Part shown: positions 23,069 through 35,284 of the stretch, in pieces | Numbering within the stretch: position 1 is the first letter of the stretch | How the letters are laid out: each line of letters starts with the position of its first letter | Origin: Syncephalastrum monosporum B8922 | Lineage: Eukaryota; Mucoromycota; Mucoromycetes; Mucorales; Syncephalastraceae | Direction: 5' to 3' | Length of the DNA: 64,000 nucleotides | Assembly (NCBI GenBank): GCA_000697355.1 | Contig: JNEN01000793.1 | Coordinates: 1 to 64,000, forward strand | Translations under genes and position numbers: made by a program | Notes under the pieces: model-generated | Seen by the model: the letters and a program-made list of their open reading frames with translations, nothing else | What the model was told of the DNA's origin: nothing | Database searches by the model: none

Positions 23069-24496
23069 GGGGAATAAAGATGAATCCTCGCTCGTCCTCT
23101 ATCGTCTTTTCGTTTCGAAGCATTTATACTGTCGTTGAATGGAAGAATGTATTGTATGTGCTTGAATTCCAACATATTTTGTTAGTCCGGTCTGAAAGGA
23201 CTCTTTGCTTGCTGTTATCGTCGTGTTGCCAGATGTAGGCAACATCGCGTCCCAATTGAAATTTTTGAAATCAGGCACAGACAATTTACAGCCCCTGTGT
23301 AGCACTGCATATACGCACAGATAAATGCATGATCGGCTGGGATTACCCGTGTCCAGCTAGTTGCATATCTTACATATATTGGCCATCGAGCAAGCTACTA
23401 TAGAAAAAAGGTGATTTTGTAGATGCAATCGGATGTTTTCGAATTCCTCGCCATTCTTCATATCCACACGGAAATTTTTTTTAATGTTTGAGGCACACTG
23501 CTGCAGTTGAGAATGGAAAGCTGAAATCCACTGTAAAGCTTGACTCTATTTTACTGTTGTTATGCTATTGCAATAGGAGCCCAAGTCTCATAAGCGGCAG
23601 CGGCGTAATATTTGTTTAAAAAAACGTACACAGTACTTAGCAGCGATCATTCGTTCCGAATCTTCTAGGATAGGTATTCTACAATTTTTGTCATGAAGCC
23701 CAGACTGAGTGGTTGCTGTACGCTCTGTATAATTGCTTTGTTTACACTCGTTTAATCAAACTACAGGTCTGTGGTATATTCAAGATACTGTTGACAAAAA
23801 TCACTACTTTCAATATGTCGAATTTGACGTGCATGCAAATGGTTTAAAGAAGAGATAGCTACACTTCATTTTCTCTACACACCTAGGCGGTCGAGGCCCG
23901 GTGATCGACGCGCTGCCGCCGGTCCACCTGAAACTGAACGCACGTTTGATGCACAGTGATACATCATATTAAACAGTTGCAAAACACTGACCGGTGGCCG
24001 GGGAGCAGCATTTGGCGCGATGGCGATGTCATTAAGTGAGTTTCAGCGGCGGTACTGGCCACCGACCGCCTAGGCTAGTAGGACGGAAAAGGAGAAGGAG
24101 GAAGGGAGAGCAAGCGGAAAGAAAAAGAATAGTAGACTACATGTGAGGCAACAGTCGTCTTTTATGGCGTAGACTTGCATCGATGGACTTCTCTTCTGTA
24201 CCAATGGGAAAGAGAGCCCAGGAAAAGAAGACCCTGATATGGATCGATGTCAGGATTCTTTCGCCTTACAAAGGAGCCAATGGCTTGCTTTGCTATCATC
24301 TCCACATTAACTGACGGGAAAAGGGTCCTTGATGAAAATGGTATTGGTGTCAAGTGCGTTCTGCGGAAGTGGTGTCAGATATGAAGTTCCTTACCTTAAT
24401 TTTGCGGGCCTTGTCGACTGAGCTTGAGCCCGCCACGGAGTTGCGAGTCTCTGCTGGCCCGACACCCGCACCTTTACTCGCCTCGCTCTCGGTGTA
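23069..24496. other. Intergenic region with MITE-like element
   Basis: This contains divergent promoters for the secreted repeat protein (minus) and the SmgGDS-like gene (plus). The only structured piece is the 23882-24074 inverted-repeat element. No ORF here looks coding. Confidence 0.5.
23882..24074. mobile_element. MITE-like element with TA-flanked terminal inverted repeats
   Basis: The ends are CCTAGGCGGTCG and CGACCGCCTAGG, a perfect 12-bp inverted pair. Inside it both arms carry a second, imperfect inverted match (CTGAAACT at 23928-23935 and its complement at 24039-24046, each next to a CCGCC motif). Each end can be read as a TA dinucleotide followed by GGCGGTCG, the Tc1/mariner-type target pattern. 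It is about 190 bp with no coding capacity. Only one copy is in the window, so mobility is inferred. Confidence 0.45.
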
Positions 24497-27110
24497 ATGA
24501 AAGAAATGCAGGACGCTGTGGACCGCTTATCTAGCTACGGTACTACTCGCTATAAGCGCAACCAGCCACTTGAACAGAATAGAATGCACTGAAGGTTAAT
24601 TCTCCTGTTCAAACGCGTGTGTAGACATTGACACTCTCGGCGCTCATCTGGATCTGATCCGCTCGACTTTCCAGCAACTCGGCGAGTCAGCCGAGCTCGA
24701 CCCGACGGCTTGGCAGTCAGCGACTCAGCTTGCAGAGATTACGGCCAATGCAGCAAGGACAGGTCAGGTCCTATTTTGACCATGGCACTTCCCCGAACGG
24801 GAACTGATAGACATACGAGTAGAATCTATGCGAACCCCGCTTGGAGATGTCGTTGCACCGCTTGGACATCTTCTCGGTCGGTCGACCGATGGCCAGACCG
24901 CGTTCCGGGTCCAAGCTCTTCGCGTGCTCGGCAATATCTGCTTTGATCATGGCAAGTGCCAACGTTATTTTGCGCCGACGCACACACACACACACACACA
25001 CACACTGACAGCGCCTAATAGCCGAGAATCGGAAACGGGTCCACGAAGCCAGCATTATACCCATTATCATTCCGTATCTGCAGCAGCACCAGGACCCAAC
25101 TTTAATCCGCACTGCTTGTGGGTTCTGCCAAAACAGCACGGTTGAATATGGTAAGCTACCGCCGACTCGCTATTCTTTGGTTTCCTCACACATCGGAACG
25201 CAACAGCCCCGCTACAGGAGCAGCTCGGCACCTCTGATGGCCTTACATATCTGCTCCAGCTGCTGGACCCAGCGCGAATGGACCATGGCGAAGAGGTCAC
25301 GGTCATGATGGCTACTAAGGCATTGGAGAACATTGTGGAAGAAGACTCGGCGCGTGCAAAGCTTTCTACAAGTGATACGATCGGTCGCCTGGTGCAGATG
25401 ATCAAGTATGCATGGCAAGTGGATCAGCTGGAGAACACAGACCTGCTTGGATCATTGACCGATATCCTGCTGCAAATACTGGCGGAAAATGGTAAGCACA
25501 ATGGACCATATAGACACCTCCCGTGCTAACGTGATACACGCAGATGATATGCAGAACGCTTTATTGAACTCCGGATACTTTAGTCTGCTCCTTGATTTCA
25601 TGGAAAACGCAGAACTCACCCCAGAGAATGCAGAAGATAAAGATGAACAAGAGCGATTCGGTGAAGTCAAAAACTCGTTCAGCAAGATTATCGTCTATGC
25701 CGCGTCCAGCGGTAAGCCGTTGTTTCATTGACATCGCCTCAAAGAGACTCATTCAATCTAGATGAAAAGCTGGAAGAGCTGTACAAAAATGAGGAAGTCC
25801 TATCCAAATTCATTGAATGGTCTGCAAGCGATCAAGATAACCTCGTGCAGACCGCGGCGTATGCATTGGGAAATTTGGCCCGGACAGGTAAACAACGTAT
25901 CCGTGTGACACCGCCGATGCCAACCGTTCACATTAGATGCACACTGCATTGAGCTTGTCAACAAGTATCGCCTGCAGGAAAAGCTCTTAGAGAAATACAA
26001 ATCCACCGACCACGCTACTATCCAATATGCTATCCTTGGATGCTTAAAACATCTTTGTATGCCAAGTAAGTGCGAAATGGGTCTATATAGGGGGGGGGTA
26101 AACAGGTTACTTATATTGGCAAAAGAGCAAACCAAGGCCACTCTTGGAGGCGTCATTTCTGTTGTGTCACCCATGCTTCAGTCATCGAAAGACATGCTGA
26201 AGCGAAACCAGTTTTTGACGATTGGTATCATCAAACTGCTCTGCGCTAATGAATGTAAGTGCAGCACTCACCGTAGACAGCGGTGCTAACACTGAACAGT
26301 CGATAATGCACGTCGTGTCACAGAAGAGCCTGTGGTTGGAAATGACACTTGTCTCGACCTTGTGCTTCATTTCTTGAAGCGTGTTGACGATGTTGCTGCC
26401 AAGAGTGAAGCTGCACGTGTCCTCGCCAATGTCGTCAAATCGATCTGGCTCCAGAGTAAGTGTCATTAACTTCAAGGGAGTCGAGAACTGAGGAGGATTT
26501 GATAGACGCAGAGCAATCCACTGTGCTACGCGAACGATTGATGACACGCGAGGTTGTTGAGTCGATTGCTGAACTGACGCGATCGTCCAAGTTTGTCGTT
26601 CTCAAGAATGACGGTATCATAGCCCTCTCTGTTCTTTTCGCGGATGGCGGTAAACTCTCAAAAGATGGTAGGCTCATGGGGAAACTGGTGTGCTCCTTCT
26701 GCTCACTTTCACCTGTAGTTTTCATTGCTGTCACGCAAGAAGCTCCCCGTATCGAACCTTCCCAGGAGGCCGATGAGGGCGAGAAGGTCGAAGTCGAGAC
26801 GCGGTCTTTTCTCCAGGTGCTGGTGGATATTGCATGCTCCGACAACAATGGATTACCCGAAGAATTGCGTTGCAACGCACTCGTCCTAGCGGATAAGCTC
26901 TCAGCCGCTGCTGCTGTTCAAGGTACTTGTCCATCATCTGAGGCATGAATTATCGCTCATATATCATTGTTAGATCGCGATGCATTCGAAGTTATCAAGA
27001 GTACGGTCCACAAACCATTGAAAGCTCTGCTCGAGAAAGAACCAGAGACATCCAAGATATGGCCCTACGTGACCAAGGCTGTCGCATCCTCAAGTGGCGG
27101 CGATAACTAA
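24497..27110 (+). CDS. SmgGDS/RAP1GDS1-like armadillo-repeat protein
   Basis: Thirteen exons: 24497-24539, 24625-24762, 24823-24951, 25022-25150, 25207-25491, 25544-25711, 25762-25887, 25937-26065, 26126-26254, 26300-26455, 26506-26667, 26719-26922 and 26974-27110; 644 residues. ARM repeats run through the whole protein, with markers such as VQALRVLGNICFD, TAAYALGNLART, AILGCLKHLCMP and EAARVLANVVK. Order and length resemble human RAP1GDS1 (SmgGDS), a chaperone and exchange factor for prenylated small GTPases. Several exons are exactly 129 nt, close to one ARM repeat. The intron at 24952-25021 starts with GC and holds a CA repeat. The first coding exon is short (43 nt) and is the least certain part. 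Confidence 0.82.
24981..25005. repeat. CA microsatellite inside an intron
   Basis: About twelve CA units lie within the GC...AG intron 24952-25021 of the SmgGDS-like gene. Confidence 0.9.
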
Positions 27111-27974
27111 AATAAAGAAAAGGCTTGTGTTCGGTGAATTGACGTTTTTTGAAAGTCCTCATGGAACACTGCAGCAAATCGAGAAAATCTATCATCCAAA
27201 TTTGTCATCGGGAAGGCTCGTTCTCGCCTAATGTCAGTATTGGGGATGGCCAACTTCGGAGAACCTTAAACCAAAGAAGATTATACGCGCTCCATGTGCT
27301 GGGAACAGTCTCATAATGGCGATGATCGTCCTTAAGCTCGCGCGAAACGTTACCCAACAAACGGATTCGTGGGTCTCATGTGATTGAGAAAGGCAATCAA
27401 GTCTTGTAACACAAGCTATGTCTCAATGTGGCACGAAACAGGGCGCCATTGGTAAAATGTCCCACCATGGCCAAGCAAAAAGTTACCAATTACGTGGCAC
27501 ATTTTGCACAAAAAGCGAAAGAAAAAATCGGATGATGTTTTTCTTTGTTCAACGAGTCACATGTCAACGTCTATTGTCCAAGTTTGAAGGAAGGCGTTAT
27601 GGCAAAATGGCGCCATGTTCCAAGTGGGCTTGCGAGTATATATAAAGCAACAATGATTCATTCGTCGCCACAGGAAAAAGATGGGCATGCAAGAAAAGGA
27701 GGCTTGTTATGGAAAAGAGAAGGGTTCTACTGCATACGCACATAGCTATTGTTACCTTTTTTTTTATCGTGCCCGAACGATGATTGCTAAATGAGTTTCT
27801 ATTATCAACAATGAACCGGCAGCCTGTCATTGATTACCCCGCGCGCGCTCACGCGCACTTCACGCCTCACAGTTTCGCTATTCACGCAAGGTATCGCCGC
27901 CCACTGTAATCCTTTTGCTTTTCATCCTTCCTCCTTTCCTTTTTTTCCTTTTTCATTCTTTTACCTTCGATTTG
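27111..27974. other. Intergenic region
   Basis: Between two plus-strand genes. A TATA-like stretch (TATATATAAAG) lies near 27637-27647. The last 100 bp before the MHYT gene are CT-rich, as in a leader. No other feature is seen. Confidence 0.5.
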
Positions 27975-30837
27975 ATGGATGGACCAGCCCGCCAGTACTT
28001 TAACGGGGGCATCGTGGTCGTAAGCTACCTGATATCAGTAGCAGGAGCTATGACTTCACTAGAGCTCCTAATGCGACGAACCCATTACAAAGGCCTTTAC
28101 AACTGGTTCGCTCATCACATAACAGCATAAAAAATTATTGACACCGAATCCAATTGCAGGTTCCTGTTGATAGCTGCAGCACTATCTATGGGTGGCGTCG
28201 GTATCTGGTCGATGCATTTCATCGGAAACAACGCTCTTTCCCTCGCTTTTGACAACGATAGGAGTGACGACCGATACCAACTTGCATACTCTGCAGGCTT
28301 CACATTCATTAGCCTGGTGGTAGCCGTTGGCTGCATGTTTATCGCATTTGCATTCGTTGGTATTACTGAGGAAGCCCACCTCGTGCGCATTATAGCGTCG
28401 GGTGTCCTTGCCGGCGTAAGTCATTCCTTTTAATTTTTTGTCTTAAGCAATTAATTGTTCGTGTATATTAGGGTGGTATTGCCACGATGCATTACCTGGG
28501 TATGCGCACGAGCAAAAATTTAAGAACTGGACCAGCTTACCGATGTAATGTAGGACAATTTGCCGTCGATTTTTTCGTCTTGCAATACAAAGTAGCGTAC
28601 ATCGCCGGCGCGGTTGTTATCGCTTGTGTGGCTGTCACTGCAGCCCTCTGTATTTTTTTCAAGCTTCGCGAACAATGGGAAAGCCAATGGTACAAGCGTC
28701 TTGGCTGTTCTCTCCTTATGGCGCTTGCCGTCTGTGGTATGCACTACACCGCCATGGCTGGCACAATTTATTACAGGCCTGGGGATGGCATCTCTCCCCC
28801 AAAGCCACCTATCCAGACGGGAGCCCTCATTGGTATAATTGTCGGTATCGTTGTCGTTGCCTGCGCTGTTCTTCTCTATGTCGGCGTCAAGAGCAGTTAT
28901 GCGCGCATGAAGCGCAAGCGGGCGTGGCTAGCACGTAACGCTGAGCACTACCGCAGACTCATCATCCACTCCGTCATGTTTGACTCTGGTAACAGAATAT
29001 TAGTCAAAACTGACGGCTCATTAGCCTCAAAAATCGTAACCGATGATTTCGACGTAAGCAAAAACTACTTTTGTCTTTGACATATCTATTTACAGGCACA
29101 AAAATTAGAAAAACAGCTTCAGCCTCAACCATGGCAGGCTCCAGCATATTCTCGAAGCAACAAACGGAGTGTCCAGCTCGTCGATGGAGCATAGCACCTT
29201 TGTTGGAAAATACATCACCGCTGTGAAACGCTTGTCAGAAGAACTCAAGTTACCTGGGCGACCCTCCGACCTTGGTGCGCTGAGCACCATTATAATACAG
29301 TCAACCACACAACCACAAAAGAACACAGGGCCACAGCGCGTGACACGAAAACCAACATCTGTCATTCGTTTATTGAAGCAACAGCAGGCTGGCGGTGATG
29401 AAGAAGAGACGATTGGCACCGAGAGTAGCGGAACCGAAAAGCCCAGCAAACGATTCCAAGTCCTCGATGATACACACTTGTTCTTGGTACGCAAAGTTCA
29501 CAGCACTCAGCATAAAGATCGACTCCTCGCCCAAGGTTTCCGGTTTGCCGAGCCAGCATTTGTTTCACGTATTATTGGCAACGACCTGCTTGTACAGCCA
29601 CAGCAAATGATGCATTATTTTGACGAGCTACAGCAACTCGCAGACAGCACTATTGACACTTCGTACGAATTCACCAATCAAGATCTACAGAATGGTGTTT
29701 ACGTTGGCTTGCTAGGTCTCATGGATGACCACTCACTCATCATCGACAAAAGCCGCCCTCTATCCCTTCCTCTTATACAGCTGCGCATGGACGACGACAC
29801 AGCTTGGACGGCCGAGCTTGGACCCGAAGAAAAGATGTGTGTCTTCAACCTGCAAAGCCAGTCCCTACTCCACGTGGCTGGGATGATGAAGGAGACCACT
29901 AATGCTGGTACGATCGACTCAACGTCAGACACCATTTCACCCGACGGCAAGCCTGCGGCTGCAGGCCGTTTGGTTTCACCCATCATGGGAGGCCGGCGTC
30001 ATGAAAGTAATATGCAACAATTTATGCACGCCTTGAGCGCTGCATCACGCAAGCTCTTGGATGCATCCCCTTTTGCGAAGGCGGTCTATGGTCCCATAGC
30101 CAAGCTCCACGGTGAAGTAATTGAAGTACCTGCATTTACCTTGACGCACGGCCCTTGTGATCTGATCCTGTTCCGGGCGGTAGCGACCGGTGTATCAGCG
30201 CCAGCTATCAATCAGAACCTGATAGAGTCGTTTAAATGCATTCCTCTACGACTATGGAAATCGATGGCTAGTTAGTTATGCAACCGATCAGGCCGTCGAA
30301 AACTACCGCTCCATGTGCAACAAGCAAAAACGAAAAATAACAGGCGCCAATACCCTTACCAATCAGCAGCGCATGTATATCTCGACTGCCATTGCCAACA
30401 GTTCTCCAACTGATAACAACGACCCAAATACGCCGACAACACCCACCATCAAATCTACTACTGCATCATCATCCTCGTCTAGCCAGACCGATCTGCCGTT
30501 CCCCTCTCTCCCCCCGCCACCGCGCCTCAAAAAATCCAAATTCGCATTCCCAAACTCACCCCCCAGCATAAGCAGTCAAGAAAGCAGTAGTGAGATCAAC
30601 TCGCCAGTTACTCCTGATTCGGCGTCTAGCAATGCCACGACCACTTCTATCAGCCAAACCATCAGCAAAAGGATCGGAAACAAGAAGAAAGCAAAACGGT
30701 CACAGGCCGTGGAGCTTCCGGTCCTGCTCAATTTAGTCCCCACGCAAGCTCGCTTTCTCTGGCTCGATATCATGGTGGACGAAACATACCAACTTCACAT
30801 ACACCATCAAGCAAACCATAAGCATCGTCTCTTATAA
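27975..30837 (+). CDS. MHYT-domain membrane sensor protein
   Basis: Exons 27975-28105, 28160-28415, 28472-28499, 28554-29053, 29109-30179 and 30226-30837; 865 residues. The N-terminal 250 residues have about seven membrane spans and three MHYT motifs: MHFIG (Met62), MHYLG (Met135) and MHYTA (Met201), spaced about 70 residues apart as in the MHYT domain. The motif residues are proposed to bind copper and sense O2, CO or NO. A basic linker (KRKRAWLARNAEHYRR) leads to about 600 cytosolic residues with no domain I recognise, ending in a Ser/Thr/Pro-rich region and a Lys-rich patch (KRIGNKKKAKR). No GGDEF, EAL or kinase output domain is seen, unlike bacterial relatives. The introns 28500-28553 and 30180-30225 are inferred from frame and family; the latter is only 46 nt. 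Confidence 0.8.
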
Positions 30838-31167
30838 AATCTCATGCATTTGTAATAGTAAACATCTAGTGCTTTTTAGACTGTCTGATCATGGTATGAT
30901 ATGAAAAAGTCACAATAGGTATGGTACCTAACGTGCAGCTCGTGATATAAGGAGAAAGTCTTGTGATGAGTGCCTCATAATTCTAAAGATGGAAGGCGAC
31001 TTTATTATCAAACTAAGTAGACGCTACGCACACTGCGAGCATCGTCTCTGGGTGGTAGGGATATAAACAATGCCATCTCACGGGCGAGATGGCATCTGAA
31101 GGGGAGGAATGACAAGCAAATGGGAAACAGACGTGAATATTTTCAACGCAGACCCCTTGAATTTCGT
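30838..31167. other. Convergent 3' intergenic region with hairpin
   Basis: This separates the 3' ends of the MHYT (plus) and PAQR (minus) genes. It contains a perfect 10-bp-arm inverted repeat, ATGCCATCTC / GAGATGGCAT with a 6-nt loop, at 31070-31095. Confidence 0.6.
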
Positions 31168-32721
31168 TCATGAGTACTGCGGGAGCGGAGAAGCACTAAG
31201 GCTGCATCCGTAGGTGAACCGCTGCGCGTAAAATTGCAAAGACGCGAGGTAATGGAACTAAAACGAGAGTTTAGCTGCTTAAACGACGAAAAAGCCACTG
31301 ACTTACATAGATGCCGAGACAGACAAACACATGCCAAATAGCATGGCTGGTCATGCCTGCAAAATCAAACTTGCCGGGAAACATCTTCTCTGGAAAGCGA
31401 TTTGCGTCTAAAAATGGTGTAAGTTAAGCACAGACCTCTTGAATTTCGCACGTGTGGCAAGAGCAGACTTACAAACAACGACACCGAGAATGTACATGGT
31501 CACACTGACAGCAGCCAAGCGGAAGAATACGAAGGTGACATGAAGGCCGTTCAGAAGAATGAGATGCATGACCGGAACAATGGAGGAGAATGCCATGGAA
31601 AGGAAGACAGCGATACGAAGAGGACGATACTGCTTCGTGTCCCAGAGTTTGAGGAAAGGCATGACGACACCAAGACTGCCAACGAGCGTGGTGAAAACCA
31701 TATAGCGCGACTGAGCGACGGGTCGACAGTAGAAGCCATAATACTCAGTGACAAGGACGGAAGCTGTAATTAAAATGGAGATGCCAATATAGTCCTGTGG
31801 AACGGATGTAAGGAACCGAGAAAACATCTCCAGGGGGGTGAACGTACCAAAGTAGCAGTAAAGGACTTGATACCGTGGCGGGAATGACAGAGGAAAGTGT
31901 GGTAAACGGAGGAGCAGAAAAGACACTTCAATGCTGCAATGCAGAAGGTCATGAAAATGATGCGGTCATTAAGTGGTGCTTCAGGAAAGTGCCGCTGTTT
32001 GATAGAAATAGGTCAGTTGATGCATGTTTATCATTCTTCAATGTTTATGCGCTTACATGGAAGCCGTAAACGCTAATGCAGGCGAAGAAAATAAAACCCA
32101 ACAGATGGCTCCAGATGTTCAAAGTTTCATTGTGCAGTTGAAAGATCGTTTTGAGACATCCTCGACTGCTTTGACAGAAGCGATATCTATAAAGACGTGT
32201 AGAAAATGAGCGGGGTTAGCAAGCAACGTGGGGGGGAAGAAAATATAAAAAATAAAATAAAAAATTTGGGGGAGAGCAGGAGACGATCTCAGGGATATTT
32301 GATCTCTGGCAAACACCCCCAGCAACTCAAACTCTCGTACGAAAAAGATAACTATATACAAACAAACATACCCTGAAAGGATGTATTCGTTCTCCTGCCA
32401 TTCTTTTGGCAGCTCGTGGAACTGGAGGAGACGCTGCGCACCTACCACCGCGGCTTTGGCACTGTCCCATGTTTCCTGGACGTGGTCGTCCATATAGCGG
32501 AGGAATCCTGTCGAGTCTGCATCTTCAATCTCTTTGATCTTTGAATTGACCGATTCCCACAAATGAGTGGCTAATGCCGGTGTGCAGGGCTGCTGGATAG
32601 CTGAAGTCGAGTGAGACCGGGTACGGTTCCGTGGGGTCGTCAATAGACCGGCCACCGAGCTCGAGAGAGCAGTCGACTGAGAGTGTCTGCGTGCATGGTG
32701 GTATTGTTCTTCTCGAGCCAT
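31168..32721 (-). CDS. PAQR/AdipoR-like seven-membrane-span receptor (haemolysin-III family)
   Basis: Exons on minus: 32721-32372, 32186-32057, 31994-31848, 31794-31473, 31407-31307 and 31257-31168; 379 residues. A Ser/Arg-rich cytosolic N-terminus of about 115 residues precedes the PAQR core: NETLNIWSHLLG, then SSVYHTFLCHS, an Asp in LDYIGISILI, and HxxxH in SHAIWHVFV. These supply the Ser, His, Asp and HxxxH residues of the family's zinc site. Seven hydrophobic segments follow this order. Fungal relatives include the yeast Izh proteins, tied to zinc and sterol metabolism; animal AdipoR members have ceramidase activity. An ATG at 32862 would add a leader-like segment, so the start at 32721 is preferred. 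The first intron (185 nt) is longer than usual for this window. Confidence 0.87.
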
Positions 32722-35284
32722 CAGTAGTTGCGAAGGAATGGAGCAGAGTTCCACAGGAGGGAAGGGAAAGTGGAAAAGTGGATTTAACGGGAGAGAAAGG
32801 AAGAAAGAGGGAAGGCAATGTATCTTCATATTCGATCCTCCCCCACCCCCCAACTTTGCCAATCAAGCGGCCCGGATGTCGAGGCAGACAACTTATTCCC
32901 CTCGTTGTCACGGATACCGTCCATAATCGGTAATAGCAGTCACAAATCGAAAATTTCCTTCCAGGCGATCGGGAGAAGGGTTCAACTTTCACCTGCTTTT
33001 CTTGACTTTATTCACTTTTTACTCATTCAGGGCGAGCCTCCTATCACCATCAGTGGCGCGTCCTCCTGAATAGAAATGAAAGTCTGTTCGCTTCTTAAAC
33101 GGATGAAGGCGGTGGCTGAACTTGAATCGTCTCGTGTACTTTGCTGCCGCTTCTTCTACCGACGAAGAAATTGAATATCATGTATTGTATCCACGTGCGC
33201 TCATGAGCTTTGCTTTTAGCTCGACGTCACATGATTCAACATGCGCACAGGAAATAGAAATTGCGGAGGAGGGAATGCGCAGGTTTGATTCGCCAGGGTT
33301 GAATCCTCCTGTCTTCCAAGTGAGCCCTTTCCTTACTCCCACTTGCAAAAAATGGGCAGTTGAGCCATAATTCATGTTCTGAAGTAACACAAGTGGTTTT
33401 TTCATGGCTTCACAGGTCAATGGAGCGATCAATACGATAGTCTCCGGCATGCTACTAACCATATATAGATTAGTGGTAGCGAAGTATACATGCCAGATCA
33501 TATATTGTATAAGCGTAAAGCGTTTGCTACGCCAATCTCAATACTAGGAGAGTGGGTACTCGGTCTGATTTGCTATTATTATTCATGCATTTGAGACATC
33601 AATCTGCCAGTCAGACACGCCATTGCACGTGGAGGCTATGTGGTCGGATACCCGTGAGCTTTCTCAGAATCAAAGCTTAGGACTTACTGTTCCAGAGCAT
33701 ATATAAAGAGCATAAGATGATCACATCTACGTACTGTACAAACCATCAGCTAAATATGCATAGCAAAATCTATAGAAACACCGAAACTCCAGCGCCGCTT
33801 CTGAAACAAAGTGGCCCTCTTGGTGACTTAGATAGCTGAACGTGGATACTTGCGTTTGTATATACAGGAGCATATGTTAGTCACAATTAATGCGCAGGAT
33901 CATGGTCCTCTCGCTATACAGAAAACAGCTACAGATGATGAAGTGGATGTCTTTACCTTACCGGAATACTATATGCACAATCGATACGCGCATATCATCC
34001 ACAGTAAGCTCCGGAAAGACCATGGACATAAGCTTGTCTACCCTATGCATGTCACGCTCATGTCAGCGTCATAATATTCGCACGGAATAAAGAATCGCGA
34101 CCTGAAGAGTATCGTGCTTCTGGCCTTCTTCTATTCTCAATCAAAAATATATGGCATTCGACGCCTGTGTGTCGCGTAAAATTAACTGTACAGAAATGGT
34201 TATGTATCACAAACCAGGATCCTTGTCTCTCTCCTTGACATATTTACGCGCTCTTATGCTGGCTCAGTATACGTTGTCTCTGTCCTTCGGTCAAGTATCT
34301 CATTTAATTAGATCATCGACAACAGCAGCAGCAACAACATAAGCAGAAAGCAATGAAAAATAGAGATTAGGCCCAACGAGAAAACAAGTCCATTTGCAGC
34401 AATTGAAATGTATTATAGATTGCTTGTCAACAAGCGAGACGGCATTTGGCGATACAAGTGCAACCCTTTCTGTACATGAACTGTTTCAAGGTTCTCAATA
34501 CATAGTTCCGTTTTTTTTTTTTTTTTTACACTTTTAGTTAAATGTTTGTCTATGCTGGGCGATCTGGACTGTTAGAAAAATCCTATATTGTGCGTAGCAG
34601 TGGTGGTTGAGTACCATTGAGCACTGGACATAATAGGCTTTCGCTTGTCTGGTAGCATTGGAAAGCCATTACGACTGTGACTTAATCTATAAGAGTAATT
34701 TAAACTCTCTTTTTCATTGAACATCTTCAGCCTGAGCTCAGATTTGTTGATTTTTGGACGTCGAGAACGCGGCCAGAAGGATGCGATCACTAACCTTCAG
34801 CGATAAAAGAGTTACGTACAAACCAGCAAACCTATTTCACGTAGTGATTAATACCACGAGCACCCTTTTAGACCTTGAGCGGCCTCTGTGCAGCAGTCTG
34901 TGCTCACAAGTTTTCTATCCAGAATTATTTTTTATATGATTAAACTTAATCGCGTCATCTTTCTACGTCATTGCTTTAGGTAAACATAGCAACGATATAT
35001 GCTATATATATACATATTTACTATGGCATCATCAAAGTAAAATGCGTGAGCTGTCATTGTAAACAAACAAGGGGCCAGGTCTATATTTCATGGCTGAGAG
35101 GAAATCGTTTGAGAGGCGATAATGCATAAAATTTTTATAACACAGCGAGGCCATCAAGGCATCAAATGGGAGTAAGGGAAAAAGAAGCAGAAGATACCAG
35201 CTCTACTACTACAAATACAGTTATAGTACATCTTGAGCACAGCTCGCAGGGGAATGAATACAACAATGGATATGGACAGGCGAT
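32722..35284. other. Long gene-poor region (2.6 kb)
   Basis: AT-rich, with scattered short ORFs on both strands, none with a domain, sustained codon bias or plausible splicing partner. A T-run lies near 34511-34528. No repeat, tRNA or transposase signature is seen. Confidence 0.5.

Noticed and set aside
21578..23077. Long plus-strand ORFs (499 and 312 codons) opposite the secreted repeat protein
   Set aside because: They are mirror images of the 45-bp repeat: all frames stay open because the unit lacks stop triplets. The minus-strand reading has a signal peptide, introns and conserved ends.
30180..30275. Stop codon ending the MHYT protein at 30275
   Set aside because: A 46-nt intron (30180-30225) joins in frame to a 204-codon open stretch on the same strand, so the protein most likely continues to 30837.
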